Positions 1-7,159 of a stretch of 7,685 bases of DNA are shown in pieces (within the stretch, counting starts at the first letter, position 1; every line of letters begins with the position of its first letter). The stretch covers positions 1 to 7,685 of the forward strand of contig DAOVSY010000133.1 of the NCBI GenBank assembly GCA_030633365.1, given 5' to 3'. This DNA is from Spirochaetaceae bacterium (lineage in GTDB: Bacteria; Spirochaetota; Spirochaetia; B11-G9). The notes below the pieces were generated by a model. The model was given only the letters and a program-made list of their open reading frames with translations, ran no database searches and was not told the DNA's origin. Position numbers and translations under genes: made by a program.

Positions 1-1
1 A

Positions 2-2113
2 TGTGGAGAATGTATCCAGTCCTGTCCTACAGGTGCTTTAGTTGAGAAACCTCTTGTTTCCATGATTCGGGCAATGGATATTGATAAAAAAGTGCAAACA
101 ACATGTACCTACTGCGGTGTAGGCTGTCAGGTTGAGATGTGGGTTAAGGATGATGAGGTTGTACGTGTTCGTGGTGTTAATGCGAAACCAAATAACGGCA
201 GACTTTGTGTTAAAGGCCGGTTTGGTTACGAGTTTATAACAAATAAAGATAGATTAACTACTCCTCTTATTCGAAAGAATGGGGTTTTGGAAGAGGCTTC
301 CTGGGATGAAGCACTGGACTTAATTGCAGAAAAAATGACTGGAATAAGAGATACTCATGGTTCTGATGCTCTTGCAGGTCTTGCCTCTGCAAGATGTACA
401 AACGAGGATAACTATGTTTTTCAAAAGTTTTTCAGGGCTTCTTTGGGAACAAATAATGTGGACCACTGTGCCCGTCTTTGTCATGCTCCAACAGTAGCCG
501 GTCTTGGTAAGGCTTTTGGTTCCGGTGCTATGACTAACCCTGTAGAGGAGTTTGTAGATGCAGACTGTATACTTATAACAGGAACTAACGCTACAGAAAC
601 TCATCCTGTAACAGGAACATATATTAGAAATGCAGCTGCCAAAGGGGCTAAGATTCTTGTAATTGATCCCCGTAAAATTGATATAGTAAGTGATTCCTAT
701 CTATGGATGAGACAGAAGTCCGGAACTGATGTTGCCTGGATTAACGGTATGATCAATATAATAATTACAGAAGGTTATGCTAATAAAGAATTTATAAAAG
801 AAAGAACAGAGGGCTTTGAAGAACTAAAAAAAGCAGTTGCATCCTATACTCCCGAAAAGGTGGAGGAAATTACAGGAATTAAGGCTGCTGACCTGAAGGA
901 AGCTGCCAGAGTTTATGCAACTTCCGAAAAATCTTCAATTGTCTATGCCATGGGTATTACCCAGCATGTTACAGGAACAGATAATGTTCTTTCTCTTGCA
1001 AACCTTGCAATGGTAACTGGTCAGATTGGTCGGTCTTCCACTGGTATGAATCCTCTAAGGGGCCAGAATAATGTTCAGGGTGCCTGTGATTTTGGTGGCC
1101 TGCCGAATGTATATTCAGGTTATCAGAAGGTAGCTGATCCTGCTGCCCGTGAAAAATTCCAGAAAGCCTGGGGTGTGGATACTCTTTCAGATAAAGATGG
1201 GTTAACCATTGTAGAGATGATGAACGAAGCAGCTGATGGAAATGTTAAGGGGCTGTATATAATGGGTGAAAATCCAATGTTATCCGATCCAAACCTGAAT
1301 CATGTAAAAGAGGCTCTGGAGAAGCTTGATTTTCTGGTTGTTCAGGATATTTTTCTTACAGAAACTACAGAATTTGCAGATGTTGTTCTTCCTGCTTCCA
1401 GTGCAGCAGAGAAAGAAGGTACTTTTACAAACTCTGACAGAGCTGTACTACGGGTTCGACCTGCTCTTCCAGCTCCTGGTAATTCCCGGGGTGACTGGGA
1501 AATTTTGTGTGATCTTTCTACAAGAACAGGTTATCCAATGAGTTTTACTGACAGTAAAGCTGTTATGGAAGAGATTGCAGAAGTAACACCTATTTATGGC
1601 GGCATTAGTTACGAACGTCTGGAAAATGAACATCTTGCATGGCCATGTCCGACACCTGAACATAAAGGAACTACTTTTCTCCATGCAGATAAATTTTCCA
1701 GAGGCCTGGGGCTTTTTACTCCTGTAGATTTTATACCTCCGGCAGAACAGCCCGATAAAGAGTATCCTTTTATTCTGACCACAGGACGTATGCTCTACCA
1801 TTATCACACTGCTACAATGACAAGGCGTTCGACTCCTTTAAGAGAGTTCGCTCCTGAAGGTTACCTTGAGATTTGTAAAGAAGATCTTAAGGATCTTGGA
1901 GCTGCTGATGGAGATAAATTACAGATTAGTTCCAGAAGAGGTGTAATTACTGCAAAGGCAAAGATGAGTGACAGGGTTGCCAAGGGTGTAATCTTTATAC
2001 CATTCCATTTTAGTGAATCACCAGTTAATGCCCTTACAAATGATGTCCTTGATCCACATTCCAAAATACCGGAGCTTAAAGTTGCTGCCTGTCGAGTAGA
2101 GACAGTAGGGTAG
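2..2113 (+). CDS. fdhA: Formate dehydrogenase catalytic (alpha) subunit, Cys-type, 5'-truncated by window edge
   Basis: Molybdenum/tungsten bis-MGD enzyme that oxidises formate or reduces CO2 in the cytoplasm. The frame is open to the window edge. The ATG at 62 is internal, because the 20 codons before it encode CGECIQSCPTGALVEK, the end of a ferredoxin-like 4Fe-4S domain as in NuoG-type N-terminal extensions of long (about 890 aa) alpha subunits. Counting from the Met at 62, the catalytic-domain 4Fe-4S cysteines are C15, C18, C22 (CTYCGVGC) and C49. The active site reads HCARLCHAPTVAGL with C140 (TGT, 479-481) where E. coli FdhF has selenocysteine; His141 is kept. PLRGQNNVQG (around 336) matches the conserved substrate-site Arg region. 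The C-terminal molydopterin dinucleotide-binding domain appears complete and ends just before mobA. The long form normally works with NAD(P)- or ferredoxin-linked diaphorase or hydrogenase subunits, which may lie upstream. Family very sure; electron partner unknown. Confidence 0.95.
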   Translation, partial: CGECIQSCPTGALVEKPLVSMIRAMDIDKKVQTTCTYCGVGCQVEMWVKDDEVVRVRGVNAKPNNGRLCVKGRFGYEFITNKDRLTTPLIRKNGVLEEASWDEALDLIAEKMTGIRDTHGSDALAGLASARCTNEDNYVFQKFFRASLGTNNVDHCARLCHAPTVAGLGKAFGSGAMTNPVEEFVDADCILITGTNATETHPVTGTYIRNAAAKGAKILVIDPRKIDIVSDSYLWMRQKSGTDVAWINGMINIIITEGYANKEFIKERTEGFEELKKAVASYTPEKVEEITGIKAADLKEAARVYATSEKSSIVYAMGITQHVTGTDNVLSLANLAMVTGQIGRSSTGMNPLRGQNNVQGACDFGGLPNVYSGYQKVADPAAREKFQKAWGVDTLSDKDGLTIVEMMNEAADGNVKGLYIMGENPMLSDPNLNHVKEALEKLDFLVVQDIFLTETTEFADVVLPASSAAEKEGTFTNSDRAVLRVRPALPAPGNSRGDWEILCDLSTRTGYPMSFTDSKAVMEEIAEVTPIYGGISYERLENEHLAWPCPTPEHKGTTFLHADKFSRGLGLFTPVDFIPPAEQPDKEYPFILTTGRMLYHYHTATMTRRSTPLREFAPEGYLEICKEDLKDLGAADGDKLQISSRRGVITAKAKMSDRVAKGVIFIPFHFSESPVNALTNDVLDPHSKIPELKVAACRVETVG

Positions 2114-2119
2114 AGGTGG
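2112..2119 (+). promoter_or_regulatory. Ribosome binding site of mobA
   Basis: AGAGGTGG overlaps the fdhA stop codon and lies 3 bases before the mobA ATG, with its GAGG core 6 bases away. The position supports the ATG at 2123 and suggests that translation is coupled to the end of fdhA. Confidence 0.5.
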
Positions 2120-2122
2120 TTA

Positions 2123-2719
2123 ATGAGTCTTAAGTCAGAAGCTGACCATAAGGTTATTGCAGGAATCCTGGCAGGCGGTGGAAGCCGTCGGTTTGGAAGC
2201 GATAAGGCCTGTGCTGTTTACGAAGGGAAATCCCTTTTAGAGTGGACTATACACAATGCTTCGGAGATTACTGATAATATAAATATTCTGACAAAAAAGC
2301 CGGATGCATATAATTTTACGGGCTGCAGGATTATTGAAGACCTTCTTGAGGTTTCTACTCCTATTAGTGGTATTATTTCCATTATGCCCTATGTAAGTGA
2401 CTGGCTGCTTCTTTTAGCTTGTGATATTCCCTTTTTTGAAAAGAAAGTATTAGACTTTTTATGGGATAAAAGGGACAGCAAAAAAGCCACAGTAATACAT
2501 GTTAATGGAAAGTATCAGCCCTTTTTGGGACTCTATCCAAAGAGTGTTCTTCCTTATTGGGAAGAAGCATTTGAACGTGAAGAGTATCATCTTCAAAGGG
2601 TTATTGAAAGTATGCCAAAGATTGTTATTGAACAGAGTGATCTTATGTTTGCAGGTATTAGTCTTCAGTCCTTTCTGAATATTAATACCCCTGCAGATTT
2701 AGAACTAATTGGAATATGA
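2123..2719 (+). CDS. mobA: Molybdenum cofactor guanylyltransferase
   Basis: Transfers GMP from GTP to Mo-molybdopterin, giving the guanine dinucleotide cofactor that formate dehydrogenase needs; cytoplasmic. At 198 aa it is close to E. coli MobA (194 aa). The nucleotide-binding signature LAGGGSRRFGSDK is at residues 16-28. The conserved LLACDIPF strand, with the metal-binding Asp101, is at 97-104. QPFLGLYPKS (132-141) and the closing NINTPADLE (186-194) are both typical of the MobA nucleotidyltransferase fold. It begins 9 bases after fdhA and its TGA overlaps the fdhD ATG as ATGA, so the three genes are almost certainly co-transcribed. MobA-like paralogues such as MocA (CTP-specific) share the fold, but the neighbouring bis-MGD enzyme makes the guanylyl function the natural reading. 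Confidence 0.93.
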   Translation: MSLKSEADHKVIAGILAGGGSRRFGSDKACAVYEGKSLLEWTIHNASEITDNINILTKKPDAYNFTGCRIIEDLLEVSTPISGIISIMPYVSDWLLLLACDIPFFEKKVLDFLWDKRDSKKATVIHVNGKYQPFLGLYPKSVLPYWEEAFEREEYHLQRVIESMPKIVIEQSDLMFAGISLQSFLNINTPADLELIGI

Positions 2720-3516
2720 TAATATCAAACAAAGAAATTATTAAATATAAAAACGGTGTATCAGAAAAAGTAAAAGATTCTGTTATAAGTGAAGAATGGT
2801 TTAATCTCTACCTAAATGAACAACTTATCTATCAGACTCCTGTTCTTGACCAGGAAATTGATGATCTTATTTATGGTCTGCTTTTTGTAAAAGGACACAT
2901 AAAAGTAGGGGCGGGCGGCCGTTCTCAAGTAGGGGCACGGCGCGCCGCGCCTCTACTTGATATTCTGCAAAAGGGCAGATCCTGGTATATAAATTTCAAT
3001 GAATCCCTTCCTGGTCAATCTTTCAGGCAAATGGTTGAAGAAGCTTTTAAACATTTAAATAATAATTCTCCGGCTGCTTTTGATATAAAGAAGAAATATA
3101 GGGCTGAAACAATTCTTGACCATATGAGAGAATTTCAAAAGCTGCCTTCTGTTTACCATGAAACTGGTGGTGTTCATATGGCTGCTTTTGCAACAGACAA
3201 AATATTATTCTGGGCTGATGATGTAAGCCGTAGGAACTCTGTAGATAAGGTTATTGGGAAGGTTTTCCTTTCTGATATACATTTTCAGGATGGTATATTT
3301 GTATCTTCAGGCAGAATATCTTCTGATATTGTTATTAGAATGATTAAAACCGGAGTAAAGTTAATAGCCTCTGTTTCTGCCCCTATGGATAAAGCAATTA
3401 AACTTGCTGATTTTTATGGAATAACTCTCTGTGGATTTGCAAGAGGGAAACGTATGAATATCTATACACATTCAGAAAGAGTTGTAATAAAAAAGGAGAG
3501 GTCCTATGGCATATAA
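2716..3516 (+). CDS. fdhD: FdhD-like formate dehydrogenase accessory protein, diverged, with in-frame repeat insertion
   Basis: FdhD proteins bind bis-MGD and pass sulfur from IscS onto the Mo of formate dehydrogenase. Family features seen in this 266-aa protein are: a GF..SEGII-like segment (YGLLFVKGHI, 53-62), TGGVH (150-154), ADDVSRRNSVDK (167-178, family consensus EDVGRHNAVDK), SSGR (197-200), SVSAP (219-223) and TLCGFARG near the end. Two things are odd. The CxxC motif (CGVCG in E. coli, residues 121-124), whose cysteines carry the sulfur, is absent; the only cysteine is Cys239. Residues about 64-82 come from a GC-rich palindromic repeat inserted in frame. Length is normal only because the insertion offsets the shortened middle. 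It starts by an ATGA overlap with mobA and has no strong ribosome binding site, so it is probably translationally coupled. The frame is intact, so I call a CDS. It could be a Cys-independent FdhD or a gene losing function. Confidence 0.87.
   Translation: MIISNKEIIKYKNGVSEKVKDSVISEEWFNLYLNEQLIYQTPVLDQEIDDLIYGLLFVKGHIKVGAGGRSQVGARRAAPLLDILQKGRSWYINFNESLPGQSFRQMVEEAFKHLNNNSPAAFDIKKKYRAETILDHMREFQKLPSVYHETGGVHMAAFATDKILFWADDVSRRNSVDKVIGKVFLSDIHFQDGIFVSSGRISSDIVIRMIKTGVKLIASVSAPMDKAIKLADFYGITLCGFARGKRMNIYTHSERVVIKKERSYGI
2903..2959 (+). repeat. GC-rich palindromic repeat inserted inside fdhD
   Basis: The element has two direct copies of AAGTAGGGGC (2903-2912 and 2927-2936, 24 bases apart), and an inverted near-copy GCCTCTACTT (2949-2958). 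Bases 2926-2959 form a 34-bp near-palindrome centred on GGCGCGCC, with 15 of 17 positions complementary. In the mRNA one of the two mismatches is a G-U pair, so a strong hairpin is expected. It is strikingly GC-rich within an AT-rich gene. The 57 bases equal 19 codons and keep the frame, encoding roughly VGAGGRSQVGARRAAPLL. GTAGGGGC-bearing palindromes resemble REP/MITE-like repeats seen in other bacteria; that family link is from memory and untested. No other copy is visible in the window. Confidence 0.8.
3493..3498 (+). promoter_or_regulatory. Ribosome binding site of the AlaX-type gene
   Basis: AAGGAG lies 7 bases before the ATG at 3506, inside the last codons of fdhD. It fixes the start and shows that the gene can be translated on its own despite overlapping fdhD by 11 bases. 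Confidence 0.75.
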
Positions 3517-4711
3517 AACAGAACTTCTTTACTACAATGATCCATATAAAGTTGATTTTGACGCAACTGTTCTTTCAGTTAAAAAGGTTTCATCCGGGGA
3601 AAATCTCTGGGATGTGATTTTAGATAAAACTTGCTTTTACCCTGAAGGAGGAGGACAGCCCTCAGATTTTGGTACAATTGCCGGGATAGAAGTAGTAAAT
3701 GTTTTAAAAAAAGATGGAGAGGTTTTTCATCGAACTCTATCTCCTCCAAATATGGGCAAAGTAAATTGTAAGATAGACTGGGAACATCGTTTTGACTATA
3801 TGCAGCAGCATACCGGGCAGCATATTTTATCCGGTGCATTGTATAAATATGGATATGGAACCGTTTCTGTTCACCAGGGTGAAAGTGTTACAACAATTGA
3901 AATTGATAAATCTGAAATTTCTGAAGAAGATTTACAGAATGTCGAAACTCTTTCCAACAGAATTATATCTCAAAATATTAAGCTTAATTCTACATGGGTT
4001 TCTGATGCTCAGGTGGATGAACTCTCTTTAAGGAGGAAATCAAAAGTTTCCGGAGAAATTAGAATTATTAGTATTGGAGACTTTGATAAGGTTGCTTGTG
4101 GGGGCGTGCATACTGAAACTACTGGAGAAGTTCAGTGTGTTAAGTCTTTATCTGTAGATAAAATTCGGGGACATGCAAGAATAAGCTGGAAAATAGGTTA
4201 CAGGGTTTTACTGGATTATGGAGAAATGGCTTCTATTTTATCAACTCTTTCAACGCAATTTTCTGCTAAGCAGTCTGAGATACTTTTAAAAGTTAATAAT
4301 GTGTTAAACAGTTTTCAGGAAAATAAACGACTTTATAAGCAGCTGGAAGAACGGTTTATAAGTTTTCGAATTAAAGAATTGTTTAACAAAAAAGATAAAA
4401 TTAATAATATAATTTTTCTTACTGATATATTTGAAAATGAATCAAAAGATTTTTTGCGAAATTTTGTAAGTTCTATTAAAACAGAAAATAAATATTTAAT
4501 TTGTTTAATTAATAAAACGGATTCAAATTTTCAATGGATTCTTGCTTCTGGTGGTATTGATTTTCCATTTAGTGAAAACAGGCAGCATTTGCTATCTTTA
4601 TTAGGTGCAAAGGGTGGAGGTAAAGCTCCTGTTTGGCAGGGGGTAGCAGATAATACTGATGGAATAGATTCTTTTTTTGATGGTCTTGGGAATATACTTA
4701 CTGAACTTTAA
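3506..4711 (+). CDS. alaX: AlaX-type alanyl-tRNA editing protein, long form with C-terminal DHHA1-like region
   Basis: AlaX proteins are free-standing relatives of the alanyl-tRNA synthetase editing domain that hydrolyse Ser-tRNA(Ala), and in some members Gly-tRNA(Ala), in the cytoplasm. Visible in this 401-aa protein: FYPEGGGQPSD (44-54), the start of the AlaRS second-additional/editing region; the zinc-binding HxxxH at 102-106 (HTGQH); and its partner CxxxH at 198-202 (CGGVH). Together these supply the four metal ligands. A helical, charged stretch around 250-295 looks coiled-coil-like. The end, LLGAKGGGKAPVWQG (365-379), matches the glycine-rich DHHA1 motif of AlaRS C-terminal domains. Length fits the long AlaX class. 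No synthetase catalytic domain is present. It is the last gene of the fdh operon by spacing, although its role there is unclear. The 3' end overlaps the convergent cyclase gene by 14 bases. Confidence 0.9.
   Translation: MAYKTELLYYNDPYKVDFDATVLSVKKVSSGENLWDVILDKTCFYPEGGGQPSDFGTIAGIEVVNVLKKDGEVFHRTLSPPNMGKVNCKIDWEHRFDYMQQHTGQHILSGALYKYGYGTVSVHQGESVTTIEIDKSEISEEDLQNVETLSNRIISQNIKLNSTWVSDAQVDELSLRRKSKVSGEIRIISIGDFDKVACGGVHTETTGEVQCVKSLSVDKIRGHARISWKIGYRVLLDYGEMASILSTLSTQFSAKQSEILLKVNNVLNSFQENKRLYKQLEERFISFRIKELFNKKDKINNIIFLTDIFENESKDFLRNFVSSIKTENKYLICLINKTDSNFQWILASGGIDFPFSENRQHLLSLLGAKGGGKAPVWQGVADNTDGIDSFFDGLGNILTEL
4698..4711. other. Tail-to-tail overlap of alaX and the diguanylate cyclase gene
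   Basis: The + strand alaX stop (4709-4711) lies beyond the - strand cyclase stop (4698-4700), so the last codons of each gene are read from both strands. No intergenic space remains, and I see no hairpin-plus-T-run for either transcript at the junction. Converging transcripts therefore probably run into each other's genes. Confidence 0.85.
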
Positions 4712-5612
4712 ATGTGCTTTTGTTATGGTTTTCAATTTTAGTACGTCTTTTATGGGCATACATTTTTCTATCTGCTATTTGGATTAATTCATCAATATAT
4801 AAGATATTTTCGGAGTTTGTCTCTGCAAAACCATAACTTGCACTAATATTGTATTCAGCATCAGGTTTTTTGTTTCTATCCCTCATTGATTTTTGTATAC
4901 GTCTCCAAATAGTTTTTACTTCACTAAGTTTACAGTCTGGAAAAACTAACAGGAATTCATCTCCTCCAATACGGCTGAGTATATCAGATTCTCTCATAGC
5001 TAATTTTATATCCTCAACTATTGCGAGTATTAGATTATCTCCTGCTTCATGTCCGAAATTATCATTTACTATTTTTAAGTCGTTTATATCAATATAGCAG
5101 ACACTTAAAAATGTTTTACCTCTACGCATTTTTTTTAGTTCCTGCTTTAGAAATTCCATTCCTACTCTACGATTGTATACTCCTGTTAGTTCATCAAAAG
5201 TTGCAAACTGATAGAGCTCATCTGTTATTGCTTTAAGATCACAAATATCTTTTATAAGCCCTGATATATTTATTATATTTCCATTTGTATCTTTGATTAT
5301 GTTTGCAGAAACGAGAGTATGATGTACTTTTCCATTTTTATCTGTAAGCCGCATTTCATAATTGGAGACGGAATTTTTTGACAGCAGCATCTTTTGAAAC
5401 AAACCTTTATATTTATTCCCTTTAAATAAAAAATTTATACTTTTACCAATACATTCATTTTGCCTGTATTCGGTATACTTTTTTATGGATGGACTAATAC
5501 ATTCTATAATTCCATTTATATCTGTTTCATAATAAATGTCAGGGAGATTATTAAAAATTGTTTTATATGTTTCTTCATTTTTTTTCATTTGTGTTAATGG
5601 TATAGAGTTCAC
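4698..5612 (-). CDS. PAS-GGDEF diguanylate cyclase
   Basis: Predicted to make cyclic di-GMP from two GTP in response to a signal sensed by its PAS domain. The 304-aa protein has a PAS domain at about 13-125 (EETYKTIFNNLPDIYYETD onward, with a PAC-like end at NISGLIKDICDL). A GGDEF domain spans about 138-295: DELTGVYNRR at 140-149, the intact active-site IGGDEF at 215-220, and YGFAETN at 260-266. The inhibitory site RxxD is present as RESD (207-210), exactly five residues before GGDEF, so product feedback inhibition is expected. There are no membrane segments or signal peptide, so it is cytosolic. The PAS ligand cannot be told. The start is uncertain: GTG at 5612 (reported; an in-frame TGA lies just upstream) or ATG at 5588 (MKKNEETYK), which sits better with the promoter candidate. 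Neither has a clear ribosome binding site. No EAL domain is fused to it. Confidence 0.9.
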   Translation of the reverse strand: MNSIPLTQMKKNEETYKTIFNNLPDIYYETDINGIIECISPSIKKYTEYRQNECIGKSINFLFKGNKYKGLFQKMLLSKNSVSNYEMRLTDKNGKVHHTLVSANIIKDTNGNIINISGLIKDICDLKAITDELYQFATFDELTGVYNRRVGMEFLKQELKKMRRGKTFLSVCYIDINDLKIVNDNFGHEAGDNLILAIVEDIKLAMRESDILSRIGGDEFLLVFPDCKLSEVKTIWRRIQKSMRDRNKKPDAEYNISASYGFAETNSENILYIDELIQIADRKMYAHKRRTKIENHNKSTFKVQ

Positions 5613-5625
5613 ACTAATTTGTCAA
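5597..5625 (-). promoter_or_regulatory. Candidate promoter of the diguanylate cyclase gene
   Basis: On the - strand TTGACA (5620-5625) is followed after 17 bases by TACCAT (5597-5602). Transcription would begin near 5590, only a few bases before the ATG at 5588, implying a nearly leaderless message and ruling out the GTG at 5612 for this transcript. The same two hexamers occur upstream of gdhA. Sequence match only. Confidence 0.4.
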
Positions 5626-5631
5626 AACATA

Positions 5632-5661
5632 CGTACGGAACAGGCATGCCAGTTTCGTACG
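5632..5661. repeat. 30-bp near-perfect palindrome between gdhA and the cyclase gene
   Basis: Thirteen of 15 positions are complementary around the centre at 5646/5647. The core is GGCATGCC (5643-5650) and both ends are CGTACG (5632-5637 and 5656-5661). It lies 10 bases after the gdhA stop and just upstream of the cyclase promoter candidate. It could be a gdhA terminator (only a short TATGTTTT follows on the - strand), an operator for the cyclase gene, or a small dispersed repeat. A terminator is only one of three options because the T-run is weak. Confidence 0.6.
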
Positions 5662-5671
5662 CAATAATATC

Positions 5672-7029
<1,358 letters not shown>

Positions 7030-7050
7030 ATTTACGTCGATGTTGTCTTG

Positions 7051-7078
7051 ATGGTAACATGGTTTTATGGGTTGTCAA
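7051..7078 (-). promoter_or_regulatory. Sigma70-like promoter of gdhA
   Basis: On the - strand a perfect TTGACA (7073-7078) is followed after 16 bases by TACCAT (7051-7056). The start point would fall near 7044, giving a leader of about 28 bases that contains the ribosome binding site. The position in the only intergenic gap upstream of gdhA supports it. Confidence 0.65.
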
Positions 7079-7120
7079 CAAAATCTTTCGAAATATTGTG
7101 AAAAAACAGTGATATATTAC

Positions 7121-7139
7121 TATTAAATTATTATTAAAT
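7121..7139. repeat. Two TATTAAAT direct repeats upstream of gdhA
   Basis: TATTAAAT occurs at 7121-7128 and 7132-7139, 11 bases apart, about one helical turn. They lie in a very AT-rich stretch (about 7090-7159) between the gdhA promoter and the stop of the next gene. It could be an activator or repressor site, or just AT-rich sequence. Chance is a serious alternative given the composition. Confidence 0.25.
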
Positions 7140-7159
7140 ATAAAAATTTCTCAAAAACA

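Noticed and set aside
62..64. ATG at 62 as the start of the formate dehydrogenase gene
   Set aside because: The same frame is open to base 2 and encodes recognisable ferredoxin-type cysteines, and no ribosome binding site precedes the ATG.
320..604. Antisense open frame within the formate dehydrogenase gene
   Set aside because: It lies wholly opposite a strongly conserved catalytic domain, has no recognisable protein features and no supporting start signals. The other frames opposite or inside gdhA, alaX and the cyclase gene were rejected for the same reasons.
2903..2958. Short GC-rich repeats as a CRISPR array
   Set aside because: There are only two direct copies, 24 bases apart, plus an inverted one, inside a coding gene and without cas genes. 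The arrangement is a palindromic element.
2716..3516. fdhD as a frameshifted pseudogene
   Set aside because: Despite the inserted repeat the frame is unbroken and conserved motifs continue to the C-terminus. Loss of function by missing residues remains possible, but the sequence does not show a disrupted frame.
7098..7114. CRP/FNR-like site near TGTGAAAAAACAGTGA
   Set aside because: The two halves are direct-like, not inverted, so they do not form the TGTGA-N6-TCACA dyad.
7079..7159. Rho-independent terminator after the PEP/pyruvate-binding gene
   Set aside because: The stretch is AT-rich with T-runs on the - strand, but I found no convincing GC-containing stem before any of them.
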